64,000 bases of DNA from Thaumasiovibrio sp047250365 (GTDB taxonomy: Bacteria > Pseudomonadota > Gammaproteobacteria > Enterobacterales > Vibrionaceae), in NCBI RefSeq assembly GCF_047250365.1, contig NZ_JBLBVL010000004.1, positions 212,975 to 276,974 of the forward strand, in the 5' to 3' direction. Shown here in pieces: positions 52,779 to 62,401 of the stretch; the stretch's first letter is position 1; every line of letters begins with the position of its first letter. The notes below the pieces were generated by a model that saw only the letters and a program-made list of their open reading frames with translations, ran no database searches and was not told where the DNA came from. Both the position numbers and the translations under genes were made by a program.

Positions 52779-55517
52779 CTACCTGATCTTGTTACAGCGA
52801 AGCTGGACGGATAACAGACCAGAGGACTCAGACGTTAAACGTAGTGTTTGTTTTACAGCCTGTGCTGCTATCGGCTTATTGCTCCTGGCAAGGCGACAGT
52901 GTGCAGCATTGGCAATGTTAATCGTTGTGGGTACATGAGAAAAAATGTCGCCGCTAATTGTCTCCTGATGGTTTTCCCAACGCATAACTTGGCCATTAGC
53001 ACTCATTAAGCGGGGTTGCTTGTTGTGTATTTTGTTACTGCCAACAATTAAAGATTTGGCATTGGTGATGATCAGGTAACGGCCATCAGGCCCTTTATTC
53101 CAGCCAGCAATGTCGGAGCTAACTGGCACGCCCAGTGAGGCTGGAAAGCGGATGCTCTTTACGCCCGTGGTGGTTATCTGCCATTGATCATTTAGCGTTT
53201 TAGCAATACCTGTTTCATAGAGTTGTGCAGCACGTATTGCATACTCGCTTAAATATAGCGGGGTGACGGCTTGATCCAGCGCCCAGTCATACACGCGTTG
53301 CAGTCCTTTTAATGAGGCTGGGTAAGTACCAGAGTACATATGATAGTAAATACTGATGCTTTTTAATCGTCGGGGAAGGGCGAGTAATTGAAAAGACTCC
53401 ACTGCAAACTGATACCCATCAAAGTGTTCTGTCCATAGGTTGGTGTAAACATTTTCATTGAGCACTGGTGCGTAGACTTGAACAGCGCTCGGGTACCATG
53501 CAATGGTAGGGGACACTTGGCTAGGGTCGTTGTCGCCTTTAACAACGTAGGTTGTTCCACCATTAACGTTAATGAGCTGCGCCTCTTCTGCGATGGCAAG
53601 CACGTCTTCTGTTGGATCTGCGGCACCGGACCAAAGAATAATCTCGGCGCGTTTATTGGTGGGGGCTAACCTCTGATTGATGTAGTTAATACTGCCAATG
53701 ATCTCTTTATGGTAGTCAACTTTATAATTTGGGATAGGCAAGTAGTCGCCATACAGCTTTTCGTCATCTGGGATTGATTGATCCCAAAAGAAGGGATGGC
53801 TATAGGTGTGTGAAGCAAGCTCTACATTGGGGAGGCGGAAAATTGATCGTGCGATGGCTTCAAGTTGATGACTTTGCTTTGGAAATAGGCCCGTTGCGCC
53901 TATTTCACCTTCAATGACCGAAACGGTGTGTGGAATCGCGTATTTCTCCAATATATTTTTCTGTATCACTTCAGCGGTGTATGGCCGATTGGGGAACGCA
54001 GCGCGAGAAGGAAACCCGTCCCCGTCGATGTGACTGGTTAATATGCGCAAGCCAGCCTCGGTGGTGGCGTCGGCGGCGGGAATCGCAGCAAGGCCAAGTA
54101 CTTCGGTTAATAATCGGAATGGGTCAATAAACCAGCGCTCTTTATTATTAGCGAGATTTTTAATGGGTAACGGATTAAGCACAGCGCCACCCCAACTGCC
54201 TTTAAATAACAGTGAGGTTGGTTGGCCTTGCTTATCCTCAAAACGAATAAGCTCTTTTGTCTTTATGCTATTGGCGTAATCGCGTCGATAAAGGTTAAAA
54301 CGGTTTAATCGTAGCGGTGGTCTATTGTTTGTCCAGTCGGTTCCTGACACTTGCTCTAGTGCAGTATTTGTCACTTCGCCACTGTGAATCCCGAGAATAG
54401 TGCGTATTGATGATGCTTGAGGTAGACCAGAGATGAATAGCATTGGAGTATGGTTAAGGTGTTTTTTTATCCACGGTTCAAAATTATCAATTTGACTATA
54501 TAGCTCATCACTCAGCCAATAAATTACAGCGGCATAACGTGACATCTCGATCTGTTCAATGTTTGCTGCTCTAATTGATTTACATTCAGGCACATAGCCT
54601 AAATATTCAATGGGCATGCTGAGCAGTCGATGACAGTTTGACTTGACCATGCGCGTTGACGTGCCGTCGTAAAAAATCAATACCCGTTTAGCAATGGGGT
54701 AAATGGTGCTAACGCCAAAGCCTTGAAGTAATCCATCGCTGATATAGGGCGTATAATTGTGCTCACTAAGTTGTTTGGCGGCGTCAATTTGTTGTTGGCG
54801 CAAATTGTGGGGAAGGTAATCGATAACGATAACTTCAATGCCAGATGTGGCGATAGTATTTAGTTCATTTTCTAACCATTGGCTATCTTGCGCAGTTGCG
54901 GTGTAGTAGCTCTTACTGTCTGCATTGTAGCCATGAAAAAGGGATTCAGCCACGACAGCGTCCGGTTGAAAATCGAGTTTGTCGATAACACTAAAACCAC
55001 GATTAATGATTAATGAAGGACTTAGTTGATTTAATGAAGATAAAATCGTGATTAATGCTTGTTCTTGGCGTTGCAGTGCGCTGTTCGACTTAGTGAACAG
55101 TTGGTAGCTATCTAGCGTATCTAAAAATAGCCCATCGAACCCTTGTGCAAGTATTGCTTGTGCCTGTTGTTGAAGGTGGGCTTGCCACGGCGCAGCGGTA
55201 AGATCCATCACCCAACTAGACCAAGTTTGGTTTTCTCCAACGCTGCTGTTTAGTAGTGAATTCGGCAATGGGTGTTCATCAAGTTCACCCACGCTAAGAT
55301 AAGCAAAAACCTTTGTCTCTGCTTTGTGTAATGTTTCTATTTGTTTTTGATTAATCAATGCAGGAGAAACGACAACGCGGTCGTAATTGACCAGCTCACG
55401 AACTGAGTCGATTTTGTTGTAGTAAAATGCAATGGATTGTTGCCCATAACTAAAGGTACTGATGGTAAGCAGTACGCTTAGAATGACAATTTGACGGATT
55501 TTACTGACAAATTCCAT
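52779..55517 (-). CDS. pelA: PelA, periplasmic bifunctional glycoside hydrolase/deacetylase
   Basis: 912 residues. Signal peptide (to about residue 25), an N-terminal hydrolase domain with acidic E191 (VVAESLF) in the expected catalytic place, a Rossmann-like middle, and a CE4-type deacetylase with metal ligands D498, D500 (HIDGDG), H570 and H574 (SHTYSH). It deacetylates Pel during export and trims it. First gene of pelABCDEFG. Confidence 0.94.
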   Translation of the reverse strand: MEFVSKIRQIVILSVLLTISTFSYGQQSIAFYYNKIDSVRELVNYDRVVVSPALINQKQIETLHKAETKVFAYLSVGELDEHPLPNSLLNSSVGENQTWSSWVMDLTAAPWQAHLQQQAQAILAQGFDGLFLDTLDSYQLFTKSNSALQRQEQALITILSSLNQLSPSLIINRGFSVIDKLDFQPDAVVAESLFHGYNADSKSYYTATAQDSQWLENELNTIATSGIEVIVIDYLPHNLRQQQIDAAKQLSEHNYTPYISDGLLQGFGVSTIYPIAKRVLIFYDGTSTRMVKSNCHRLLSMPIEYLGYVPECKSIRAANIEQIEMSRYAAVIYWLSDELYSQIDNFEPWIKKHLNHTPMLFISGLPQASSIRTILGIHSGEVTNTALEQVSGTDWTNNRPPLRLNRFNLYRRDYANSIKTKELIRFEDKQGQPTSLLFKGSWGGAVLNPLPIKNLANNKERWFIDPFRLLTEVLGLAAIPAADATTEAGLRILTSHIDGDGFPSRAAFPNRPYTAEVIQKNILEKYAIPHTVSVIEGEIGATGLFPKQSHQLEAIARSIFRLPNVELASHTYSHPFFWDQSIPDDEKLYGDYLPIPNYKVDYHKEIIGSINYINQRLAPTNKRAEIILWSGAADPTEDVLAIAEEAQLINVNGGTTYVVKGDNDPSQVSPTIAWYPSAVQVYAPVLNENVYTNLWTEHFDGYQFAVESFQLLALPRRLKSISIYYHMYSGTYPASLKGLQRVYDWALDQAVTPLYLSEYAIRAAQLYETGIAKTLNDQWQITTTGVKSIRFPASLGVPVSSDIAGWNKGPDGRYLIITNAKSLIVGSNKIHNKQPRLMSANGQVMRWENHQETISGDIFSHVPTTINIANAAHCRLARSNKPIAAQAVKQTLRLTSESSGLLSVQLRCNKIR

Positions 55518-55621
55518 GCATAACCCTGACTAATTATACTCACGTACTTATAGTCTAAAGTATGTACCAGATATGTAAAGTTATTGTTTTATTTGTTGTT
55601 TTACTTGTTGCGCCGTTGTTG

Positions 55622-57022
55622 CTATTCGATCGCTTCTATGTCGACGATTTTTGAACGGTTCATGATGATTTTCCAGCGTTGGATTATCGGTTCTCCATTA
55701 CTGTCATGTAAACGTGTGATAAGGTTGATTAAGTGCCGTTTTTCTACCGACTCTTTTACCACTTGGTCGTCTTTTAATCGGTAAATGCGTTGGCTGCCTT
55801 TCTCCATCAAACGAGCAAAAACCCGGAAATCGATGGTCATCGCTTCTCGAATTTGTTCATATCCAGAGAGAAATTTAGTACTGCTTAAGTCTGTGTGGCT
55901 TTTATAATGAAGAATAGATTCTTCACGTTGCGAGACCTTTCCTTTACGTGTTTTTTGGATTATCTCTTCGAGGCGGTCATAATTTCTATATTCTAGCCAT
56001 TCTGTTTTTTTTCCGACGATCTGTTTCGATGAATTATCAGAGAACTCTCTTCGCCACTTCGGTTTCCCTTTCCTCATCCAACGCCAGAGGGCATTTTTTA
56101 AATCGTCTTTAAAGACCTCCCTAACGGCATAAATTCCAGATAAAACCAGAATAAGCAACAGAGTGACCTCGCTGAACATGCCTTGCGCTTGCAAAATCAT
56201 AAAGGAGACAAACAGCATAACAATGGCCGTAGCAGACCCTTTTACTACTTTATTGGTCGTGCCGCCCAGCTTGATGGTATTTTCACGTAATGTTACCGGA
56301 TATTCAATGAGTCGGCGTAGCAGGCGCATTTTGTTTGACATTCTAGTGGTATCGCGCATCGCATGACGAGAGTTGTATTTCTTTTCTTTGCGATACTCAT
56401 TTTCTGACGATGCTGTATCGAGCAGTTGGCTTTTTACTTCGCTGTACATTTTACTGCGGGGTAGGTGCGCGATAAGCGCTAAAAACCTCTGCTCGGTAAT
56501 CCAAGATAGATAGTTGTCGATGTTTTCAAAGTAGCGTAGGAGCTTTTTATCCGACGGCACGCCTCGTCTTAGTTTTCTTAATATACTTTCAGCCAGCAGC
56601 TTGGCATCGATTACCGCGTTGAGGTACTCATTGGCTTCATAGGCTTCTTCGATATGGTCTGAGTCTATATCTTCTAATTTCTGCTCAAGAAAAGGGTGGT
56701 TAAACAGGGCATGAGAGGTTTTCTCTAATGCAATTACATATTGGAAGGCATAAAGACTTAAACTGAGCCGGTATTGGTCGCTGGAGAGCTTGCCGCGACT
56801 GGCCAGCCGGCTGTGTACGAGTGGTAATAGGTTTTTGTCACTGTGGTAAGTATGCTTACTGTGCAGGGCGTTATGATAGAACTCGTCTTCTGTTAATACG
56901 TGCTCATTAAGTGATAACTCGCCGGGTACAAAAATAAAAATATCTAACTGGCGAGACTTTGATTCATCTTGTATGTGCGTTAGGCGTACATTCATGCCAT
57001 CACGTTTTTCGACTGTTATCAC
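55622..57022 (-). CDS. Uncharacterised membrane protein upstream of pelA, 466 aa
   Basis: Starts with GTG at 57022 (AAGGTAG upstream). About 260 mostly helical, charged residues, then two adjacent transmembrane spans (about 262-279 and 284-303), then a basic cytoplasmic tail of about 160 residues (WRWMRKGKPKWRREF). No signal peptide. It lies on the same strand as pelA with a 104-base gap, so it could be transcribed with pel or have separate promoters. No family recognised; possible regulatory or assembly factor for Pel by context only. Confidence 0.65.
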   Translation of the reverse strand: MITVEKRDGMNVRLTHIQDESKSRQLDIFIFVPGELSLNEHVLTEDEFYHNALHSKHTYHSDKNLLPLVHSRLASRGKLSSDQYRLSLSLYAFQYVIALEKTSHALFNHPFLEQKLEDIDSDHIEEAYEANEYLNAVIDAKLLAESILRKLRRGVPSDKKLLRYFENIDNYLSWITEQRFLALIAHLPRSKMYSEVKSQLLDTASSENEYRKEKKYNSRHAMRDTTRMSNKMRLLRRLIEYPVTLRENTIKLGGTTNKVVKGSATAIVMLFVSFMILQAQGMFSEVTLLLILVLSGIYAVREVFKDDLKNALWRWMRKGKPKWRREFSDNSSKQIVGKKTEWLEYRNYDRLEEIIQKTRKGKVSQREESILHYKSHTDLSSTKFLSGYEQIREAMTIDFRVFARLMEKGSQRIYRLKDDQVVKESVEKRHLINLITRLHDSNGEPIIQRWKIIMNRSKIVDIEAIE

Positions 57023-57276
57023 ACTAAATCTACCTTTCTAATCACCCACTGCTATCTTAGAGAAGAAAGCGACGAATAGCATCAATGTTTCAATTAGATA
57101 AAACTGATTGCCTGAAAAAGCACCATACATGACAAGCCACACCAAATATTCAAGTTTTGCTGTGATTTAAATGATTTATTGCTATCTGGTGGTCATTCGC
57201 GTAACCTCCGCCCCCCTTAAGGGTAGTTGAAATAGTTGTTTCGACATCCCACCAAACCGATGTAGAGATATTATTT

Positions 57277-58635
57277 ATGAGTTTTACTGCTCTGGGGCTT
57301 TCATCCCGCATTCTTGACGCACTGGATGAGCAAGGATATACCGATCCGTCTCCAATTCAAGCGAAAGCGATTCCGCCTATTTTGGCGGGTTCAGACGTGA
57401 TGGCAGCCGCGCAAACCGGAACAGGTAAAACCGCCGGATTCACCCTACCAATTCTTGAAAACCTATCGAAAGGCCAGCGAGTAAAGAGCAACCAAGTTCG
57501 TGCACTGATCTTAACGCCAACACGCGAGCTAGCCGCTCAAGTGGGAGAAAGTGTTGCAACTTATGGTAAGCATTTACCGTTAACCTCTGCAGTGGTTTTT
57601 GGTGGTGTTAAAATTAATCCGCAAATGACACGTCTACGCAAGGGTGTTGATGTATTAGTTGCAACGCCTGGCCGTTTGATGGATTTATATCAGCAAAATG
57701 CTGTGCGCTTTAATCAGTTAGAAGTACTGGTTTTAGATGAAGCGGATCGTATGCTTGATATGGGCTTTATTCGTGACATCCGTAAAATCATTAGCTTGCT
57801 ACCAACTAAGCGTCAAAACCTGCTGTTCTCGGCGACATTTTCTGATGATATTCGTGCATTGGCGAAAGGGCTAGTTGCAAATCCAGTTGAAGTTTCTGTT
57901 GCGCCGCCTAACAGCACCGCGAAGCTGGTTGAGCAGTTAGTTCACCCGTGTGACAAAAAGCAGAAACCAGCGTTGTTAGCGTCGTTGATTAAACAAGGCG
58001 ACTGGAAACAAGTTCTAGTATTTTCACGCACGAAGCATGGTGCAAACCGTTTGGCGCGCTATTTGGAAGAACGCAAAATTAACGCGGCGGCAATACACGG
58101 TAACAAAAGCCAAGGCGCGAGAACCAAGGCGTTAGCGGGCTTTAAATCTGGCGAGATCCGCGTGCTGGTCGCGACGGATATAGCGGCGCGTGGGTTAGAC
58201 ATTGATCAATTGCCGTACGTTGTTAACTTTGATCTGCCAAATGTTGCTGCTGATTATGTGCACCGTATCGGTCGAACAGGTCGTGCGGGTGCCAGCGGCC
58301 ATGCGATTAGCTTTGTAACTGCAGATGAACAAAAAGATCTTAATGGAATTGAAAACTTGATCGGGAAATTGCTACCACGTGAAATCGTGGAAGGGTTTGA
58401 GCCGACAAATAAAGTGGCAGAGTCTGTTTTACGTAAGCCGCAAAAGCCAAAGAAACCGAAGAAGCCGCAAATTATCTCTGAGCATCAAAAGCCAAAGGGT
58501 GCTAAATCGCCGTCATCACGTCGTCCGCGCAAAAAAACGGAAGGTAACGGCAACACAGCAGAAGGCAGAAAAGCTGACAATAGAGGCGGTAAGCCATTTA
58601 AGCCTGCTAGATCAAAAGCCAAGCCAGCCTCATAA
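57277..58635 (+). CDS. rhlE: RhlE-type DEAD-box RNA helicase
   Basis: 452 residues with the DEAD core: Q motif (PSPIQ), AQTGTGKT, PTRELAAQV, TPGR, DEAD, SAT, ARGLDI and HRIGRTGRAG. The last 80 residues are Lys/Arg-rich, an RNA-binding tail. Remodels RNA in ribosome assembly and decay, often induced by cold. A leader of about 250 bases precedes it. Confidence 0.95.
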   Translation: MSFTALGLSSRILDALDEQGYTDPSPIQAKAIPPILAGSDVMAAAQTGTGKTAGFTLPILENLSKGQRVKSNQVRALILTPTRELAAQVGESVATYGKHLPLTSAVVFGGVKINPQMTRLRKGVDVLVATPGRLMDLYQQNAVRFNQLEVLVLDEADRMLDMGFIRDIRKIISLLPTKRQNLLFSATFSDDIRALAKGLVANPVEVSVAPPNSTAKLVEQLVHPCDKKQKPALLASLIKQGDWKQVLVFSRTKHGANRLARYLEERKINAAAIHGNKSQGARTKALAGFKSGEIRVLVATDIAARGLDIDQLPYVVNFDLPNVAADYVHRIGRTGRAGASGHAISFVTADEQKDLNGIENLIGKLLPREIVEGFEPTNKVAESVLRKPQKPKKPKKPQIISEHQKPKGAKSPSSRRPRKKTEGNGNTAEGRKADNRGGKPFKPARSKAKPAS

Positions 58636-58649
58636 CTGATGCGATTAGC

Positions 58650-60356
58650 TTAAAATGTCTGGCTATAGGTGCGTTGGCGACGGGTTTTAGTTCGCCAACG
58701 AATCAGCCGATGGGTTAAGGTAATTGTTGATGTCGCATCCCGCAACTTCAGCAAATGTAATAGACATAACAGACTAAAAATCGGCTTGCGAATATAACGA
58801 TGGTCATCAAAGCGAAGTGCGCGTAACCACACGCGAGCCACTGTTTGATTGGATGCGACTTTTCGCCGATTATGTTGCCACTGCGTTTCTCCCTCCACCT
58901 TATGCGGACAAGCAGCATGCCCTGGGTAAGCCTGCCATGGCGTTTCCAATGCCTCCGGGTAGGTTAATTCCATCCACTTCATGTAAAACTGGTGATTTCT
59001 GGTCTCTTCCACTGGCAATGAGAGTGGAAATTGCAGCACCTTCCACGAAAAAAACGGCACACAAAATTCCATCTGATAGTCAGTGATATTTTCGAACGGA
59101 ATTGAGAGATGATGCCGTTGATCATTGAGGAGCAAAAATAGCGGGTAGGCTTTTGTTAGCGGCAATGATGTCAGAGGCGCAAAAGCTAACTGGAGATGCT
59201 GCTTCAGTGTATCTTGATATTGCTTCGCTTGCCTAACGACTTTTGCTGGTAAATACGCGTATTGCTGAGCGAGGAAGGCGTCAATTAACTTGTCTAGACT
59301 CCCTGTCTTGGCTGCCTGATAGATTGATTCAGAATAGTAAACCATTCCCACGCCCACGCTGCCACCATTGCCAGACCAAGCCAGCTGTGGCCGGGTGACA
59401 TTTGCATAATCAGGGTGAGGGGCTTGGCGCCAATAGGTACCGAGGCGTTGTTCGACGGTTTGAGACTGCGTATCGTTAACATGAATAAAATCACACGCAA
59501 TATTCTGGTGCTTGGCAAATGCTCGTGCACACGTTGCATCGTGGGTGCGCTGCGTCGAAAAATTTAGTGCGCTGATATCACATTGCTGCTGTTTTAGCTC
59601 AGAGCTGATAAGGCGTGAATCTAACCCACCGCTTAAGGTCGTAACAACATGTTGGTCGTGACCACGGTATTTTTCGCACGCCGATTTAAAGGCATGGCTA
59701 ATACCGGCCACGGCTTCTGGTACGTTACGTTGTTGATTAGCTAGGGTTACCCAATCGAAGTATTGAGTGAGACAAACTTGATGATCGGTATATCGCAGAA
59801 TTTGATTAGGTAAGGCACATTTCACTTCTTTATAAGGGGTGTGGTCGAGTAGAAAGTACCCTAACGTTGCATATTCCGTTAACCCCGCAGCGTTGGGTGT
59901 AAGGTGAATACCAAGTCGAGTAAAAAAGGTAAGTTGGGTGCTAATAATTAGCGCACCATCGAACACCATATAATAGAATGGCCTTAGGCCTAATGCATCC
60001 GTTGCCAAAGTTAACGATTTTGCTTCGTGATCGACATTCAGGTAGCAAAACGCCCCTTCGCATTGTGCTAAAGATGTTTCTAGCTGTAGATGCCCATTTA
60101 AGGCTGCAATATCGTCTGTGCGATTGGCACTCAGTAGTGGATGGCCAATCAGCGTGGAACAATGCGTCTCGTTTTGCAAAAATACAGGCTGTTTATACGC
60201 ATCAAAATCAAAATGCGAAATGTAGCAGTTATCGGTTGAAACCTTATTGCAGTGCTGAGGGTTGAAGTCAGAAAAGTAACTAGACACTTTGCGTATCAAT
60301 TGTTTGTGATATTGATTGAAACCGCGATGACAGATAATACCGGCAAATAGACTCAT
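58650..60356 (-). CDS. Asparagine synthetase-like ATP-dependent amidotransferase/cyclase without the glutaminase cysteine
   Basis: About 568 residues from the ATG at 60356 (MSLFAGIICHRG). The N-terminal part has the glutaminase-like fold of AsnB (LNGHLQL, ALGLRPFYY) but position 2 is Ser, not the catalytic Cys, so ammonia from glutamine is unlikely. The C-terminal synthetase domain has the PP-loop SGGLDS (242-247). It ends in an Arg/Thr-rich tail. Such Cys2-less forms include beta-lactam synthetase and lasso-peptide cyclase, from memory. An upstream in-frame start (60428) would add 24 residues. Neighbours do not reveal the substrate. Confidence 0.8.
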   Translation of the reverse strand: MSLFAGIICHRGFNQYHKQLIRKVSSYFSDFNPQHCNKVSTDNCYISHFDFDAYKQPVFLQNETHCSTLIGHPLLSANRTDDIAALNGHLQLETSLAQCEGAFCYLNVDHEAKSLTLATDALGLRPFYYMVFDGALIISTQLTFFTRLGIHLTPNAAGLTEYATLGYFLLDHTPYKEVKCALPNQILRYTDHQVCLTQYFDWVTLANQQRNVPEAVAGISHAFKSACEKYRGHDQHVVTTLSGGLDSRLISSELKQQQCDISALNFSTQRTHDATCARAFAKHQNIACDFIHVNDTQSQTVEQRLGTYWRQAPHPDYANVTRPQLAWSGNGGSVGVGMVYYSESIYQAAKTGSLDKLIDAFLAQQYAYLPAKVVRQAKQYQDTLKQHLQLAFAPLTSLPLTKAYPLFLLLNDQRHHLSIPFENITDYQMEFCVPFFSWKVLQFPLSLPVEETRNHQFYMKWMELTYPEALETPWQAYPGHAACPHKVEGETQWQHNRRKVASNQTVARVWLRALRFDDHRYIRKPIFSLLCLLHLLKLRDATSTITLTHRLIRWRTKTRRQRTYSQTF

Positions 60357-60736
60357 ACTGACACTCTCAATAGATGCATAATAGGAAGTAAAACTCCAAT
60401 TACTGTGCCAATTGTTCAAGTCTCTCATTTATCGCTATGGACCATCATCAGTTCTTTGTAATGCGACGACGCAATATTTATTTCATTTCAAACGCTGAAA
60501 TGGTATTTAACTTTCCTTATGAAATTCTTGTTCTCTTTGTGACGTCGTCACATATGTGCATTTTGGCGGGGTAATTAGTAAGATTTTGATTGTTAGTAAT
60601 ATTTTTCGTTACTGAGTCAATCTGATAGATAGCACTTCTAAGGCTTCGTCATCTGTAAATGCAATATATGAAAAAAATATTTCATTGGGCGGTGGAAATA
60701 CATACAATGAGGAACGACAGAATATCAGGAGTTTCT
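60357..60736. other. Divergent intergenic region between the Asn-synthetase-like gene and rpiR
   Basis: About 380 bases, AT-rich. It holds a perfect palindrome TGTGACGTCGTCACA at 60538-60552 and promoter-like A/T runs. No convincing gene; a 44-codon frame at 60437-60571 lacks a ribosome-binding site. Confidence 0.5.
60538..60552. promoter_or_regulatory. Perfect palindrome, candidate operator
   Basis: TGTGACGTCGTCACA: TGTGACG/CGTCACA arms around one central T. The spacing is N5 between TGTGA and TCACA, one short of a CRP site. Mid-way between two divergent promoters, so it may be an operator for the RpiR-type protein or a variant CRP site. Confidence 0.45.
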
Positions 60737-61570
60737 ATGCCCATAGCAATAAGTTTGACAGAACTTCAAGATCAAATTCGCTCTCGCTATGATGAGTTAA
60801 GCAAGCGGCTTCAACAGGTCGCGGCGTATGTGTTGGATAACCCGAACAGTGTCGCTTTTGATACTGTTGCGGCTATCGCAGGTCAAGCTGAAGTGCCGCC
60901 GTCAACGTTAATTCGCTTTGCTAGTGCTTTTGGCTTCAGCGGTTTTAATGAAATGAAACAGATTTTCCGTAAAAACCTACTCGAAGAAACAGCGAACTAC
61001 GGCGATAGAGTGAGATTATTGAAAGAGCTCGACGGCGAGACTCCAGCGCTTGAGCGTCCGAGTGACATTTTACAAGCGTTCTCCCGAGCTAATGCGATGG
61101 CGATGCAACAATTAGCTGCGCAAACCGCCCCAGAAAAACTCGAAGAAGCGGTTGAGATACTAAAGAGAGCACACAACGTCTATCTGATCGGTTTAGGGCG
61201 TTCGTTTAGTATTGCTTCTTATTTAACCTATGCGTTGCGCCACCTTAATCGTCGTGCTCATCTTATTGATGGGTTAGGAGGTATGTTCAAAGAGCAGCTG
61301 GGTCTAGTTGGCAAAGACGACGTTGTGCTTGCGATTGGTTTTTCCCCCTATACCGAAGAGACCATAAAGTTGTGCGATTTGGCCACTCAGGCTTGCGCAA
61401 AACAGATAGTGATTACTGATAGCCAAATAAGCCCGTTATCATCGTTCAGTGATGTCTGCTTTGTTGTTAAAGAGGCACATGTTGAGGCGTTTCGTTCGCA
61501 AGCTGCCTCTTTGTGCTTAGCGCAAACGTTGGTGGTATCGTTGGCGTTTAGCCTTGGGTCGAGTGGCTAG
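60737..61570 (+). CDS. MurR/RpiR family transcriptional regulator
   Basis: 277 residues from the ATG at 60737 (AGGAG just upstream). N-terminal helix-turn-helix (VAAIAGQAEVPPSTLIRFASAFGFSGFNEM) and C-terminal SIS domain (VYLIGLGRSFSIASYLTYAL) that binds a phosphosugar. These proteins usually control sugar or aminosugar catabolism. No catabolic genes lie next to it, so its target is unknown. An earlier start at 60659 has no ribosome-binding site. Confidence 0.9.
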   Translation: MPIAISLTELQDQIRSRYDELSKRLQQVAAYVLDNPNSVAFDTVAAIAGQAEVPPSTLIRFASAFGFSGFNEMKQIFRKNLLEETANYGDRVRLLKELDGETPALERPSDILQAFSRANAMAMQQLAAQTAPEKLEEAVEILKRAHNVYLIGLGRSFSIASYLTYALRHLNRRAHLIDGLGGMFKEQLGLVGKDDVVLAIGFSPYTEETIKLCDLATQACAKQIVITDSQISPLSSFSDVCFVVKEAHVEAFRSQAASLCLAQTLVVSLAFSLGSSG

Positions 61571-61710
61571 GGCCGGTATCGCCGTCTATTAAAGATTGCC
61601 CCCAGGCTTGGAGCGCAAGTGCAACGAGATAAGTTTGAGCTTGCTCTCATCGGAGTGCGACACGACTTCTAGAGCAAATGATTTGGTGAGTTCCCCTTCA
61701 CATATTTATC

Positions 61711-61726
61711 AACCCTAATCCTAGGG
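61711..61726 (+). terminator. Short hairpin after rpiR
   Basis: Arms ACCCTA/TAGGGT with a 4-base loop in the gap between rpiR and the ClbS-like gene. Weak; no T-tract. Confidence 0.25.
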
Positions 61727-61864
61727 TGAAGATCGAACCTTTAAAATCATCCCTTCACAGGAGAACGCAATGAAGCTTAATGAATTGAACGCTTACATCT
61801 AATCGAGAACCGACAGTCTCGCTAGTTATAGCCCCATTAGCACAAGCAAAAGGAACCTGCGCCA

Positions 61865-62401
61865 ATGACAAGGCCGAAGACAAAAGAAGACTTAATCTCG
61901 CAAGCTAACGACAAGTTCTTAACATTATTTCGTTACATCGAATCTATGTCCGACGCTGAGTTGAGTACTGAGTTCGATTTTTCGAGCGAACCCAACAAAA
62001 AAGAAGCCCATTGGTGTCGCGACCGTAATTTGAGAGACGTTTTGGTTCATCTATACGAATGGCATCAACTGCTATTTAATTGGATTAACTCAAACATTTC
62101 AGGAGAAAATGTGAGCTTTCTTCCTGAACCATATAACTGGAAAACCTATGGTCAAATGAACATTGAGTTCTTTAATAAACACCAAGGGACTGAACTACTT
62201 TCAGCAAAAGTTTTGGTTAAAGAGAGCCATAAAGCAGCTCTGGAGCTAACCAGCACCTTTTCCAATGAAGAACTGTTCACCAAGCGGCATTTTGATTGGA
62301 CAGGGACCACGACGTTGGGTAGCTATTGTATTTCCGCTATGCCTAGTCATTATGACTGGGCGCTGAAAAAACTAAAAGCACACGTGAAAAGGGTATCGTA
62401 G
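61865..62401 (+). CDS. ClbS/DfsB (DinB-like four-helix) family protein
   Basis: 178 residues matching the ClbS/DfsB plan: start TKEDLISQANDKFLTLF, then REVLVHLYEWH-type segment (RDVLVHLYEWHQLLFNWI), FFNKHQG and the C-terminal SHYDWALKKLKAH. ClbS is a resistance hydrolase for colibactin; most relatives are of unknown role and are common integron cassette cargo. AAGGA precedes the ATG. Lies about 430 bases before intI, on the opposite strand; composition is more A/T-rich than neighbouring core genes, consistent with acquisition. Confidence 0.8.
   Translation: MTRPKTKEDLISQANDKFLTLFRYIESMSDAELSTEFDFSSEPNKKEAHWCRDRNLRDVLVHLYEWHQLLFNWINSNISGENVSFLPEPYNWKTYGQMNIEFFNKHQGTELLSAKVLVKESHKAALELTSTFSNEELFTKRHFDWTGTTTLGSYCISAMPSHYDWALKKLKAHVKRVS

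Noticed and set aside
43454..55517. Considering the exopolysaccharide locus as a Vps- or cellulose-type system
   Set aside because: Gene order, lengths, PelA metal ligands and PelF/PelG signatures all fit Pel.
60437..60571. 44-codon plus-strand frame in the Asn-synthetase/rpiR gap, considered as a precursor peptide
   Set aside because: No ribosome-binding site, overlaps the palindrome and promoter-like sequence, and the peptide has no leader/core character.
61771..61864. Ten-codon frame starting at the ATG near 61771 behind AGGAG, then TAA and more open sequence
   Set aside because: The ribosome-binding site is good, but the frame is too short and interrupted to call a gene; it may be a leader peptide or a remnant.
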